A stretch of DNA of 64,000 bases from Parvibaculum sp963696585 (lineage in GTDB: Bacteria; Pseudomonadota; Alphaproteobacteria; Parvibaculales; Parvibaculaceae), in contig CAVOKW010000038.1 in NCBI GenBank assembly GCA_963696585.1, positions 123,499 to 187,498 of the forward strand, written 5' to 3'. The notes beneath the pieces are model-generated. The model searched no databases. It was not told the origin of the DNA and saw only the letters and a list, made by a program, of their open reading frames with translations. Shown piece by piece: positions 6,856-15,875 of the stretch; the first letter of the stretch is position 1; each line of letters begins with the position of its first letter. The position numbers were made by a program, and so were the translations under genes.

Positions 6856-8469
6856 ATGATGGAAACGATCACCAGTGCGCTGAATGTCATGACAGAGGGC
6901 CTTCAGCATTCAATGCTCTGGCGTTTGGTCGATGTGCTCTCGATCCTTTTCATCCTCGCGCTCGGGCTGCTCGTGGTGCTGGTCGCCGTCCTCTATGTCA
7001 TTGACATCACACAGACAAAACACGCCATCCGCCGCAATTATCCCGTCATTGGCCGCTTCCGTTATCTCTTTGAATCGCTCGGCGAATATTTCCGCCAGTA
7101 TTTTTTCGCCATGGATCGCGAGGAAATGCCGTTCAATCGCGCCCAGCGTGCCTGGGTCTATCGCGCCGCCAAGGGCGTTGATACGACGGTTGCCTTCGGC
7201 TCCACGCGCGACCTGCGCCCGGCCGGCACGGTGAGTTTCGTCAACACGCCCTTCCCGACGCTCGACAGCAATGCCGCCGAAACCGGCATCATCGAAATCG
7301 GGCCCTATTGCAGGCAACCCTACCGTTCGGCATCGTTTTTCAATATTTCAGCGATGAGCTATGGCGCGATTTCAAAGCCGGCCGTGACCGCGCTTTCCAA
7401 GGGCGCGCGCATGGCCGGCATCTGGATGAATACCGGCGAAGGCGGCCTTTCGCCTTTTCATCTTCAGGGCGGCGCTGACATTGTCTTCCAGATGGGCACG
7501 GCGAAATATGGCTGCCGCAATCATGATGGCTCTCTCAATGATGAGAAGCTTGCAGGCATCGCCGCGCACCAGCAGGTCAAGATGATTGAAATCAAGCTCA
7601 GCCAGGGGGCCAAGCCCGGCAAGGGCGGCATCCTGCCCGGCGGCAAGGTGACAAGGGAAATCGCCAAAATTCGCGGCATTCCCGTGGGCCAGGACTCCAT
7701 CAGTCCCAATCGCCATCCCGAAATCACCAATGTCACCGACCTGCTTGATTTCATCAGCCATGTCCGCAAGGTGACCGGCAAACCGACCGGCTTCAAAATG
7801 GTGCTCGGCGCCTATGACTGGCTTGAAGATCTTTGCGAGGAGATCAACCGCCGCGGCATCGAGGAAGCCCCCGATTTCATCACCATCGACAGCGCCGATG
7901 GCGGCACGGGGGCCGCGCCCGCCCCGCTCATCGATTATGTCGGCCTGCCGATCTGGGAAAGCCTGCCGATGATGGTTGATGCGCTGGAGCGCCACAAACT
8001 CGTGCCGCGCATTCGTGTCATCGCCTCGGGCAAGCTCATCACGCCCGCCGAGGTCGCCTGGGCGCTTTGTGTCGGGGCGGACTTTGTCAATTCAGCACGC
8101 GGCTTCATGTTTTCGCTTGGCTGCATTCAGGCGCTTCAATGCAACAAGAACACATGCCCGACAGGCATCACCACCCATGACAAGCGCCTGCAACGCGGCC
8201 TTGATGTGACGGACAAGGCCCAGCGCGTGCGACGCTATGCCGAGAAGGTCGCGCATGAGGTCTGCATCATCGCGCATTCATGCGGCGTCGATGAACCGCG
8301 CAAGCTCAATCGCGAACATGCCCGCATCATGGGGCCTGATGGCGTTTCGCTGCCGCTCCAAACCTATTACGAGCAATGGATGACGCCCGAAGCCCTGCCC
8401 TCGGCGCGCGGCTTTGGCCGACCGCGTTTTGCCGCCGACCGCAACAGCCGCGATGCCCTGTCGGCCTGA
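6856..8469 (+). CDS. Membrane-anchored FMN-binding glutamate-synthase-family protein
   Basis: The 537-residue protein has a hydrophobic N-terminus (about residues 22-50) and then the FMN/glutamate synthase barrel of the GltS central domain. Conserved parts include MNTGEGGLSPFH, KLSQGAKPGKGG, DSADGGTGAAPAPL and the cluster Cys motif CNKNTCPTGI. It lacks both the amidotransferase and the C-terminal beta-helix domain of true GltB. Such short proteins are common in proteobacteria and have no settled function; glutamate synthesis from free ammonia is one suggestion. Real gltBD occur separately at 24.7-30.9 kb, so this is not the main GOGAT. Confidence 0.85.
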   Translation: MMETITSALNVMTEGLQHSMLWRLVDVLSILFILALGLLVVLVAVLYVIDITQTKHAIRRNYPVIGRFRYLFESLGEYFRQYFFAMDREEMPFNRAQRAWVYRAAKGVDTTVAFGSTRDLRPAGTVSFVNTPFPTLDSNAAETGIIEIGPYCRQPYRSASFFNISAMSYGAISKPAVTALSKGARMAGIWMNTGEGGLSPFHLQGGADIVFQMGTAKYGCRNHDGSLNDEKLAGIAAHQQVKMIEIKLSQGAKPGKGGILPGGKVTREIAKIRGIPVGQDSISPNRHPEITNVTDLLDFISHVRKVTGKPTGFKMVLGAYDWLEDLCEEINRRGIEEAPDFITIDSADGGTGAAPAPLIDYVGLPIWESLPMMVDALERHKLVPRIRVIASGKLITPAEVAWALCVGADFVNSARGFMFSLGCIQALQCNKNTCPTGITTHDKRLQRGLDVTDKAQRVRRYAEKVAHEVCIIAHSCGVDEPRKLNREHARIMGPDGVSLPLQTYYEQWMTPEALPSARGFGRPRFAADRNSRDALSA

Positions 8470-8511
8470 GACGAACTGAAGGCCCACACTTCACGATTCA
8501 ATCCTGCCGTC

Positions 8512-8534
8512 ATGGCCCGGCTTGTCCGGGCCAT
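8512..8534. repeat. Extragenic palindrome, CTTGT-loop type
   Basis: ATGGCCCGG and CCGGGCCAT form a perfect 9-bp arm with loop CTTGT. It lies between two convergent genes and has the same architecture and loop as the palindrome at 38102-38124, so it belongs to a dispersed repeat family common in rhizobial genomes. Confidence 0.7.
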
Positions 8535-8612
8535 CCACAATCGGGCGGCGGAAGACCTGAGCCCCCTCCCGCCAGGGGAGAGGTGAATGGGCGGCTGGGC
8601 CCTCTCATGAGC

Positions 8613-8641
8613 GTCATTGCGTCGCTGCGCCTCGCAATGAC
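8613..8641. repeat. Extragenic palindrome, GTCATTGCG type
   Basis: GTCATTGCG and CGCAATGAC form a perfect 9-bp arm around an 11-base loop. It sits in the same 180-bp intergenic gap as the palindrome at 8512 and just beyond the stop of the lipid kinase gene. It may help end transcription from either side, but there is no T tract. Confidence 0.65.
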
Positions 8642-8649
8642 AAAACACG

Positions 8650-9537
8650 TCAGTCGGCAGGCGGCACAACAAGCCTTAGGAACTGTGTCCCGCGCTCGAT
8701 CTTCTGCGGCAGGTGGCCGCGCGCATCGCCATCCACCTCGACGGCAAGACCCTCAGGCGATTGCACCAGCGCCTCCTGTGCCTCAAGAATCACGACATCG
8801 CGCAATTCGCTGACCCGGCCCATGGCGAGCGCGATGAAATAGCGGATCAGCGCCAGCCGACCCCCGTTCTGAAACAGAAACAGGCTCAATCCCGGTTCGG
8901 CAATGTCATTCTGGGGTGCGAGGATGAAGTCCCCCGCAAAGCGCTTGCCATTCATGGCAATGACCCAGGCTGCCTGATAGGGCTTGCCATCAACCCGCAA
9001 TGAAATCTTGTGACCCGGGCCGCGCAGCCACAGCTTCAGCCCCTCATGGACGAAGGCCAGCCTGCTCCAGCGCCGCTTCTGGCCGGGCGAGATATTATGG
9101 ACAACCTCACCGTCAAATCCGATTCCGACCATCAGCAGGAAGATCTGGCCATCAACCAGTCCCGTCCCGATAAGGGCGGCCGGGCCAGAGAGAATCATGT
9201 CGGCAATGTGAACCGGGTCGCGTTTCAGCCCGATTTCAGCGGCCAGAATATTGGCCGTCCCCAGCGGAATGATGCCCAGCGGCACGCCCTGCCCCAGAAG
9301 CCCGCGCGCGACCTCGTTGATCGTTCCGTCACCACCAGCCGCGACAATCACATCCGCCTCGCCGCGCAGCGCCGCAGCCCGCGCCAGTGCGGTCGCATGG
9401 CCCGCCGCCCGGGTTTCTTCGATCAGCACGTCGGCCCCCGCCGCCCGCAACTGGGCCGCGACACGATCAAGCATCAGCCGCCGCCGGGGCCCCGCCAGAG
9501 GATTGAAGATGACATGAATAGATCGCCTGAAAGGCAA
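8650..9537 (-). CDS. Diacylglycerol/lipid kinase family protein
   Basis: The 295-residue protein has the DAGK catalytic signature: HVIFNPLAGPRRR at residues 8-20 and AAGGDGTINEVARGLL at about 66-81, then GIIPLGTANILA. Members (YegS, BmrU, DgkB) phosphorylate diacylglycerol, ceramide or related lipids at the inner leaflet using ATP. It is divergent from the LpxH-like gene and close to a GT4 glycosyltransferase, so a role in membrane-lipid remodelling is plausible. The exact lipid cannot be deduced. Confidence 0.85.
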   Translation of the reverse strand: MPFRRSIHVIFNPLAGPRRRLMLDRVAAQLRAAGADVLIEETRAAGHATALARAAALRGEADVIVAAGGDGTINEVARGLLGQGVPLGIIPLGTANILAAEIGLKRDPVHIADMILSGPAALIGTGLVDGQIFLLMVGIGFDGEVVHNISPGQKRRWSRLAFVHEGLKLWLRGPGHKISLRVDGKPYQAAWVIAMNGKRFAGDFILAPQNDIAEPGLSLFLFQNGGRLALIRYFIALAMGRVSELRDVVILEAQEALVQSPEGLAVEVDGDARGHLPQKIERGTQFLRLVVPPAD

Positions 9538-9716
9538 AAGGAGCGCCTCCTACACCACATGTCATGTAACTATCATGCGATAGTCACAATATCTTGACGC
9601 CCTGACCTGAAAGTGGTGCCGTGAGAAAGGGGTTGGAGCTTTATATCTGCTTCGGCAGGTCAAGGCGAGAGCCGCGAGTAACAGGCACCTCATCGACTTT
9701 CATATTGGGCGATGAC

Positions 9717-10745
9717 ATGGCCACAGTGATAGATGGGAACATGACGCTTCTCGACATGGCCTTGAACCAACTCGGCGCCACATTCTCGATGAGCGCCTAT
9801 GACGACGCGCCGTCAGATCTCATTCCTGCGGGTGAATCGGCCATGGGCCAATCCGTCACCGTCAAGAAGGAACCCCCGCGCAGCCGCTCCCGCCGCAACG
9901 GTCTTGACGAGCGCCTGACAGGCCCGCGCCCCAAGGACCCCACCCGCCATCGCACGCTTTTCATTTCCGACATCCATCTTGGCACCCCCGGCTGCAAGGC
10001 TGACCTGCTGCTCGACTTCCTCCGTCATAATGAAGCCGAAACGATCTATCTCGTCGGCGACATCATCGATGGCTGGCGTCTGAAGCGCTCCTGGTATTGG
10101 GCCGCCGGCCACAATGCCGTGGTTCAGGAAATCCTGCGCAAATCGCGCAAGGGCGCCAATGTCATCTATGTGCCCGGCAATCACGACGAAGCCCTGCGCG
10201 ACTATACCGGCCTCACCTTTGCCGGTGTCGATGTCATCAACGAAGCCATTCACGAAACCGCTGATGGCCGCCAGTTTCTCGTCATCCATGGCGACCAGTT
10301 CGACAGCGTCGTCAAATATGCCAAATGGCTCGCCCATGCTGGCGATCAGGCCTATGCGGTCGCGCTGGCGCTGAACAACTGGCTCCATGATGTGCGCCAT
10401 TTCTTCGGCATGCCTTACTGGTCGCTCTCGTCCTATCTGAAGAACAAGGTCAAGAACGCCGTCGAATATATTTCCAGCTACGAAGTCGCTGTGGCGCGTT
10501 CGGCCCGCGAGCGTGGTGTCAATGGCGTCATCTGCGGCCACATCCATCACGCTGAAATCCGCGAGATGGATGGCGTGCTCTATTGCAATGACGGCGACTG
10601 GGTCGAAAGCTGCACGGCCCTTGCCGAAGATGAGACAGGCGCCTTGAGCCTCATCACCTGGCATCAGTTTTCCTGGGAGCGCGAAGCGTCCGAGAAAAGC
10701 AATGCCGGTGGTGGCCGCAAGCAGCGCGTCCTGACCGCCGCCTGA
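9717..10745 (+). CDS. LpxH-like UDP-2,3-diacylglucosamine diphosphatase family metallophosphatase
   Basis: The calcineurin-like core shows every metal motif: SDIHLG, VGDIIDGW, GNHDE, HGDQFD and GHIHHAEI. This order is typical of the LpxH family (COG2908), which hydrolyses UDP-diacylglucosamine in lipid A synthesis. About 70 poorly conserved residues precede the fold. I chose the ATG at 9717; an upstream GTG at 9621 would add 32 residues, and the ATG at 9843 would remove 42. The stop overlaps the next start (TGATG), so it is coupled to the GT4 gene. Many alphaproteobacteria use LpxI for the lipid A step, so this paralog may act on another pyrophosphate. Confidence 0.8.
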   Translation: MATVIDGNMTLLDMALNQLGATFSMSAYDDAPSDLIPAGESAMGQSVTVKKEPPRSRSRRNGLDERLTGPRPKDPTRHRTLFISDIHLGTPGCKADLLLDFLRHNEAETIYLVGDIIDGWRLKRSWYWAAGHNAVVQEILRKSRKGANVIYVPGNHDEALRDYTGLTFAGVDVINEAIHETADGRQFLVIHGDQFDSVVKYAKWLAHAGDQAYAVALALNNWLHDVRHFFGMPYWSLSSYLKNKVKNAVEYISSYEVAVARSARERGVNGVICGHIHHAEIREMDGVLYCNDGDWVESCTALAEDETGALSLITWHQFSWEREASEKSNAGGGRKQRVLTAA

Positions 10746-11935
10746 TGACCGCCGACAGTTTCACGTTCCCCCCCGCCGGACGCGTCAGCGAACCGCGCCG
10801 GAGCGAGCCCCGCGTGACAAGGGTGCGCCGTGCGGCGCGTCTGTTGTCGCGGCTGCGGGGCCGCGCCATGGCGCGGGATGTGGGGCGTGATGCGGAACAA
10901 CTGAAAATCGTCATCGTTTCGGACGCCGCGCCGCCTCAGGTCAATGGCGTGGTGCGCACGCTGGAGCAGCTCAAGGAAAATCTCCTCGCCATGGGCCATG
11001 AGGTCGTGTCGATCACGCCCGACCAGTTCATCACCGTGCCCATGCCGACCTATCGCGAGATCCGTCTGGCGCTGTTTCCGGCGCGCAAGCTCGCCCGCAT
11101 GATCAATGCCGCCAACCCCAATGCCATTCACATCGCCACCGAAGGCCCGCTCGGCCTGACGGCGCGCCGTTTCTGCATCAATCGCGGCATTCCCTTCTCG
11201 ACCTCTTTCCACACCCGCTTTGCCGAATATCTGACCGCACGCACCGGCCTGCCGCTGGCGCTGGGCTATGCCATGCTGCGCTGGTTCCATGCCCGATCCT
11301 CCGCCCTCATGGTCGCCACCCGCTCGCTGCAAACCGAGCTCGAAGGCCGCGGCTTCGGCCACCCCGTGCTCTGGTCGCGCGGGGTCGATCTCAAGCATTT
11401 TCATCCGCGCCCGGAGCTTCAGCAGGCCGATCACTATATGGGCCTGGCCCGACCGGTCTGGCTTTATGTCGGTCGCGTGGCTGTTGAAAAGAACATCGAG
11501 GCCTTTCTCGATGCCGACCTGCCCGGCACCAGGATGATCGTGGGCGAAGGGCCGCGTCTCGACCATCTGCGCCGCACCCATCCCCAAGCCTGCTTTACCG
11601 GCGCGCTGTTCGGTGAAGACCTCGCCAAAGCCTATGCGGCGGCGGATTGCTTCGTTTTCCCGAGCAAAACCGACACCTTCGGCCTCGTCATGATCGAAGC
11701 GCTGGCAACCGGCACCCCCGTCGCGGCCTATCCCGTGCAGGGCCCGCTCGATGTCATTGGTGATGCGCCTGTCGGTTGTCTGGACGAAGATCTGACCACG
11801 GCCTGCCTTCAGGCCATCAGGACGCCGCGCGAAAACTGCCTCCAATTTGCGCAAGGCTTCGCCTGGGACGCCTGCACCCGTCAATTCATCACAAATCTGG
11901 CTCTTGAAGAGGCATCTGTCGCGGAAAGTGCCTGA
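10745..11935 (+). CDS. GT4 family glycosyltransferase, SQDG/GDG-type lipid glycosylation
   Basis: The 396-residue GT-B enzyme has an N-terminal acceptor domain (IVSDAAPPQVNGVVRTLEQL, then STSFHTRFAEY). Its C-terminal nucleotide-sugar domain shows YVGRVAVEKNIEAFL, IVGEGP and SKTDTFGLVMIEALATGTPV, the EX7E-like motif. The pattern is that of MgtA/SqdX/BtaA-region enzymes that glycosylate diacylglycerol. The start overlaps the LpxH-like stop. An internal ATG at 10868 is a plausible alternative because the first 41 residues are Arg-rich and poorly conserved. With the lipid kinase and LpxH-like protein it makes a lipid-directed neighbourhood (inference). Confidence 0.82.
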   Translation: MTADSFTFPPAGRVSEPRRSEPRVTRVRRAARLLSRLRGRAMARDVGRDAEQLKIVIVSDAAPPQVNGVVRTLEQLKENLLAMGHEVVSITPDQFITVPMPTYREIRLALFPARKLARMINAANPNAIHIATEGPLGLTARRFCINRGIPFSTSFHTRFAEYLTARTGLPLALGYAMLRWFHARSSALMVATRSLQTELEGRGFGHPVLWSRGVDLKHFHPRPELQQADHYMGLARPVWLYVGRVAVEKNIEAFLDADLPGTRMIVGEGPRLDHLRRTHPQACFTGALFGEDLAKAYAAADCFVFPSKTDTFGLVMIEALATGTPVAAYPVQGPLDVIGDAPVGCLDEDLTTACLQAIRTPRENCLQFAQGFAWDACTRQFITNLALEEASVAESA

Positions 11936-12096
11936 TTTTCCGCATCGTTAAGCACATCACCCGATTGCTTTTGAGCGCAGATGCGACGGATCAGCCCTTG
12001 TGGCATCAGGCGCCACGATATATAAGGCGGCAACTTTTGGCTGCCCCCGTGCGCGTATTTCGCGCGGCCGGGCCCCAATTTGACCCGGCGGAAATT

Positions 12097-13944
12097 ATGG
12101 CACTTCGGAATATCGCGATCATCGCCCATGTTGACCATGGGAAAACGACCCTCGTTGACCAGCTCCTGCGCCAGTCCGGCACCTTCCGCGACAACCAGGT
12201 TGTGGCTGAACGTGTCATGGACTCAAACGATCTTGAGCGCGAACGCGGCATCACCATTCTGGCAAAGCCGACAAGCGTTGACTGGGTCGATGAAGCGGGC
12301 GTGCATACCCGCATCAACATCATCGACACACCCGGCCACGCCGACTTCGGCGGCGAAGTCGAACGCATCCTCTCGATGGTCGATGGCGTGGTGCTGCTGG
12401 TGGACGCGGCCGAAGGCCCCCTGCCCCAGACAAAGTTTGTGACCTCGAAGGCGCTGGCCCTTGGCCTCAAACCCATCGTGCTCATCAACAAGGTGGACCG
12501 TCCCGATGGCCGCCCGGAAGAAGTGCATATCGAAGCCTTCGATCTTTTCGCAGCCCTTGGCGCGACCGACGAACAGCTCGACTTCCCCTGCATTTTCGCC
12601 TCTGCCCGTCAGGGCTGGGCTTGCGATGACCTGAATGCGCCCGATGCCAAGGAGCATGGCCTGAAGCCGCTGTTCAACAAGATCATCTCGCATTTCCCTG
12701 AGCCCAGTGCGCTGCATGACGGCTCGGAAGCCGAACCCTTCGCCATGCTCGTCACGACGATTGAGGCCGACCCCTATCTCGGTCGCATTCTGACCGGCAA
12801 GATCGAAAAGGGTGTCGTCAAGACCAACATGTCCGTACAGGTGCTGCGCAAGGATGACGGCGTTGTCGAAAAGGGCCGCATCAGCAAGGTGCTCGCCTAT
12901 CGTGGCATTCAGCGCATTCCCGTTGAGGAAGCCAGCGCTGGCGACATCATCGCCATCGCCGGTCTGACGCTTGGCACGGTTGCCGACACGATCTGCGACG
13001 CCGTCGTGACAGAGCCGCTGAAGGCCCTGCCGATTGATCCGCCGACGCTTTCAATCACCGTCTCGATCAATGACAGCCCGCTTGCAGGCCGCGAAGGCAC
13101 CAAGGTTCAGTCGCGCGTCATCCGCGACCGCCTGATGCGCGAAGCCGAAAGCAACGTTGCCATCCGCGTCAGCGACACTGAAATCGGTGACGCTTTCGAC
13201 GTCGCGGGCCGTGGCGAATTGCAGCTTGGCGTGCTCATCGAGCAGATGCGCCGCGAAGGCTTCGAGCTCGGCATTTCGCGTCCCCGCGTGCTTTATCGCG
13301 AAGATGAAAAAGGCAACCGCCTCGAACCCATCGAAGAAGCCACCGTTGACGTGGATGATGAGTTCACAGGTGTCGTCATCGAAAAGGTTTCGGCGCGCAA
13401 GGGCGAACTTGTCGACATGCGCCCGACCGGCGCCGGCAAGACACGCATCATTTTCCATTGCCCCTCGCGCGGCCTGATCGGCTATCACGGCGAGTTCCTC
13501 ACCGACACGCGCGGCACGGGCGTCATGAACCGCCTGTTCAAGGCTTACGAGCCTTACCGTGGCGAAGTCGAAGGCCGCCGCAATGGCGTGCTGATCTCGA
13601 CGGCTGACGGCGAAGCCGTGCCCTATGGCCTCTGGTACATTGAAGAGCGCGGCGTGCTCTTCATCAATCCGGGTGAAAAGGTCTATCGCGGTATGGTCAT
13701 CGGCGAAAATGCGCGCCCGGGCGATCTGGAAGTGAACCCGCTGCGCGCCAAGCAGCTCACCAACATCCGCACCACGTCAAAGGACGAAGCCGTCCGCCTG
13801 ACGCCACCGCGTCCGCTGACGCTCGAACAGGCGATTGCCTATATCGAAGCCGATGAACTCGTCGAAGTGACGCCCAAGAATATCCGCCTGCGCAAGCGCT
13901 GGCTTGATCCCAATGATCGCAAGAAGTTCGCCCGCGCGGGCTGA
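12097..13944 (+). CDS. typA: Translational GTPase TypA/BipA
   Basis: The 615-residue protein has the usual TypA length. Its N-terminal G domain has IAHVDHGKTTLVDQLL (P-loop), NDLERERGITI, IDTPGHADFGGEVE and INKVDRP. The EF-G-like domains III and V and the TypA-specific C-terminus, with GTGVMNRLFKAYEPYRG and NIRTTSKDEAVRL, follow. TypA binds 70S ribosomes under stress or cold and aids 50S assembly. I chose the ATG at 12097 because MALRNIAIIAHVDHGKTT is the family start; the upstream open frame from 11965 is unconserved. The gene lies 160 bp after the GT4 gene and is probably transcribed separately. Confidence 0.95.
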   Translation: MALRNIAIIAHVDHGKTTLVDQLLRQSGTFRDNQVVAERVMDSNDLERERGITILAKPTSVDWVDEAGVHTRINIIDTPGHADFGGEVERILSMVDGVVLLVDAAEGPLPQTKFVTSKALALGLKPIVLINKVDRPDGRPEEVHIEAFDLFAALGATDEQLDFPCIFASARQGWACDDLNAPDAKEHGLKPLFNKIISHFPEPSALHDGSEAEPFAMLVTTIEADPYLGRILTGKIEKGVVKTNMSVQVLRKDDGVVEKGRISKVLAYRGIQRIPVEEASAGDIIAIAGLTLGTVADTICDAVVTEPLKALPIDPPTLSITVSINDSPLAGREGTKVQSRVIRDRLMREAESNVAIRVSDTEIGDAFDVAGRGELQLGVLIEQMRREGFELGISRPRVLYREDEKGNRLEPIEEATVDVDDEFTGVVIEKVSARKGELVDMRPTGAGKTRIIFHCPSRGLIGYHGEFLTDTRGTGVMNRLFKAYEPYRGEVEGRRNGVLISTADGEAVPYGLWYIEERGVLFINPGEKVYRGMVIGENARPGDLEVNPLRAKQLTNIRTTSKDEAVRLTPPRPLTLEQAIAYIEADELVEVTPKNIRLRKRWLDPNDRKKFARAG

Positions 13945-13965
13945 GTGGGATTATCACACGTTAAC

Positions 13966-13994
13966 TTGACATTTGGACATTTTGTCCTATTTAT
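13966..13994 (+). promoter_or_regulatory. Putative promoter with palindromic operator before the NYN gene
   Basis: TTGACA (13966-13971) is followed after 16-17 bases by TATTTAT (13988-13994). The spacer holds a perfect dyad GGACA-TTT-TGTCC (13975-13987), placed where a bound repressor would block polymerase. It is the clearest sigma70-like promoter in the window and lies in unusually AT-rich sequence. Confidence 0.5.
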
Positions 13995-14010
13995 TGGGCA
14001 TCTACTTCTC

Positions 14011-14049
14011 CCCCGCCGGACACGCTGAAAGGCCTCTGGCGGGGTTATT
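14011..14049 (+). terminator. Hairpin with T-rich tail: typA terminator or leader attenuator
   Basis: CCCCGCC (14011-14017) pairs with GGCGGGG (14038-14044) across a 20-base loop and is followed by TTATTATTT. It could end typA transcription. Because it lies downstream of the promoter at 13966, it would also sit in the 5' leader of the NYN gene transcript. Confidence 0.45.
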
Positions 14050-14104
14050 ATTTGCGCTGTCGCATAGCTCATCTTGGCTAAATTGACTTGGTTTGGAGCC
14101 CTAG

Positions 14105-14734
14105 GTGACACCAGAGACCCAGCCTGTGCGAGCCATCATATTTATCGATGGCCAGAACTTGTTCCACAGTGCAAAGGCCGCTTTTGGATACACTTTTCCC
14201 AACTTCGACCCCGTCAAACTCGCTCAAAAACTATGTGCTGAAAATGGCTGGGAATGCACAGGCATCCGTTTCTATACCGGTGTGCCAGACGAAGCAGACA
14301 AACCATTCTGGAACCATTTCTGGATAGCCAAATGTGCCCAAATGGGCCGCGAGGACGTTTATGTTTTTACGCGCCCATTGCGGTATCGCAACAAACAGAT
14401 TCGATTACCTGATGGCACAACACACAGCTATCTCGACGGAGATGAAAAGGGCATTGATGTCCGCATCGCCCTTGATGTCATTCGGCTCGCCTTGAAACGT
14501 GAATACGATGTCGCCGTTTTGGTGTGTCGTGATCAGGATTTCTCTGAAGTTGCAGAAGAACTGCGTCTGATCGCGTCAGAACAAAGGCGTTGGATAAAAA
14601 TCGCTTCGGCTTACCCATTTAGCCCGGCTGTCAAAGGAACGCGCGGCATCGACAAGACGGACTGGATAAAGATAGACCGCGCCACCTACGACGCCTGTCT
14701 CGATACGCGCGACTATCGCCCGAAAAATAAGTAA
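14105..14734 (+). CDS. NYN-domain (PIN-like) ribonuclease family protein
   Basis: The 209-residue protein matches the NYN/LabA (DUF88) fold. IIFIDGQNLFHSAK carries the first acidic residue, GIDVRIALDVIRLAL the middle Asp and VLVCRDQDFSEVAEEL the last Asp. These form the metal-binding site expected of a PIN-like RNase. The start is GTG with TTGGAG upstream. Base and codon use are more AT-rich than in the neighbours, and the gene has its own promoter, palindrome and terminator, so it looks like a horizontally acquired single-gene cargo. Target RNA and any defence role are unknown. Confidence 0.8.
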   Translation: MTPETQPVRAIIFIDGQNLFHSAKAAFGYTFPNFDPVKLAQKLCAENGWECTGIRFYTGVPDEADKPFWNHFWIAKCAQMGREDVYVFTRPLRYRNKQIRLPDGTTHSYLDGDEKGIDVRIALDVIRLALKREYDVAVLVCRDQDFSEVAEELRLIASEQRRWIKIASAYPFSPAVKGTRGIDKTDWIKIDRATYDACLDTRDYRPKNK

Positions 14735-14758
14735 CGGCTTAAACCATCTGTCATATGA

Positions 14759-14788
14759 AATGGCCCGGAAGATCCGGGCCATTCTTTT
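14759..14788 (+). terminator. Rho-independent terminator after the NYN gene
   Basis: AATGGCCCGGA (14759-14769) and TCCGGGCCATT (14773-14783) form a perfect 11-bp stem with loop AGA, followed by CTTTT. It starts 24 bases past the stop codon at 14732-14734. Confidence 0.85.
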
Positions 14789-14851
14789 CATGCGACAATT
14801 GCCATGCCGCCCGACCGGTGTCACTCTTGCCCTTAAAAAAGGGAGGACGGC

Positions 14852-15859
14852 ATGTTCGACAATGACGCATGGCTGGCGCAGGTCAGGGAAACCATCATCG
14901 ACCCTGATCGCCCCATTATCGACCCGCATCACCATCTCTGGGACTTTCCCGGCTCGCGCTACATGTTCGACGAGCTGCTGGCTGACGTGAACAGCGGCCA
15001 CAATGTCGTCGCCACCGTCTTTGTCGAATGCACCGCCATGTATCGCGCTGATGGTCCGGTGGAGCTGCGCCCCATTGGCGAAACGGAATTCGTCAATGGC
15101 ATCGCCGCGCAATCGGCCAGCGGCCTTTATGGCCCCACGCGGATTGCGGCAGGCATTGTCGGCTTTGCCGATCTTCTGCTCGGCGACCGGATCGATGCCG
15201 TGCTCGAAAGCCATATCGCCCATGCGCCGGATCGCTTTCGTGGCATCCGCCATGCGTCGGCCTATGACGATCACCCCGATGTGGACAACGCCCACACCAA
15301 CCCGCCCAAGGCGCTGATGCAATCCACCCCGTTTCGCACAGGCTTTGCGCGTCTGGCGCATTACGGGCTCAGCTTTGATGCCTGGCTCTTTCACCATCAG
15401 GTGCCGGAACTCACATCGCTTGCCCGCGCCTTTCCCGAAACGATCATCATCTTTGACCATTTCGGCGGCCCCATGGGCATCGGCCCCTATATCGGCAAAA
15501 GGGCCGAGATATTCGCGCAATGGAAAAAGGACGTGGCTGAGCTCGCGACCTGTCCCAATGTCATGGCGAAACTTGGCGGCATCAACATGACGATGAATGG
15601 CTTTGGCTGGCACAAGCGCGACAAGCCCGCAACCTCTGACGAGCTGGTGGCGGCAACGGGCGACTGGTACCGCGTGATGATTGATCTGTTCGGCCCGGAA
15701 CGTTGCATGTTTGAAAGCAACTTCCCGATGGACCGCGCCTCGGCCTCCTACGCAACCCACTGGAACGCCTTCAAGAAAATCGCCGCCAGCTATGGCGAAA
15801 CTGAAAAGGCGGCGCTGTTCCACGACACCGCCAGGCGCGTTTACCGACTGGACGTTTGA
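14852..15859 (+). CDS. Amidohydrolase family protein (COG3618 type)
   Basis: The 335-residue TIM-barrel protein begins the fold at PIIDPHHHLWDFPGSRY, the N-terminal HxH-type metal motif of the amidohydrolase-2 family. FRGIRHASAYD, IIIFDHFGGPMG and MFESNFPMD follow. Relatives hydrolyse lactones or decarboxylate small aromatic and sugar acids. The substrate cannot be inferred; the adjacent hisN does not obviously relate. An AAAGGGAGGACGGC ribosome binding region immediately precedes the ATG, which supports this start. Confidence 0.82.
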   Translation: MFDNDAWLAQVRETIIDPDRPIIDPHHHLWDFPGSRYMFDELLADVNSGHNVVATVFVECTAMYRADGPVELRPIGETEFVNGIAAQSASGLYGPTRIAAGIVGFADLLLGDRIDAVLESHIAHAPDRFRGIRHASAYDDHPDVDNAHTNPPKALMQSTPFRTGFARLAHYGLSFDAWLFHHQVPELTSLARAFPETIIIFDHFGGPMGIGPYIGKRAEIFAQWKKDVAELATCPNVMAKLGGINMTMNGFGWHKRDKPATSDELVAATGDWYRVMIDLFGPERCMFESNFPMDRASASYATHWNAFKKIAASYGETEKAALFHDTARRVYRLDV

Positions 15860-15875
15860 GGGTCACCTCGCCATT

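Noticed and set aside
11965..12096. N-terminal extension of TypA by 44 residues
   Set aside because: TypA proteins begin at the sequence MALRNIAIIAHVDHGKTT; the extension is unconserved in character.
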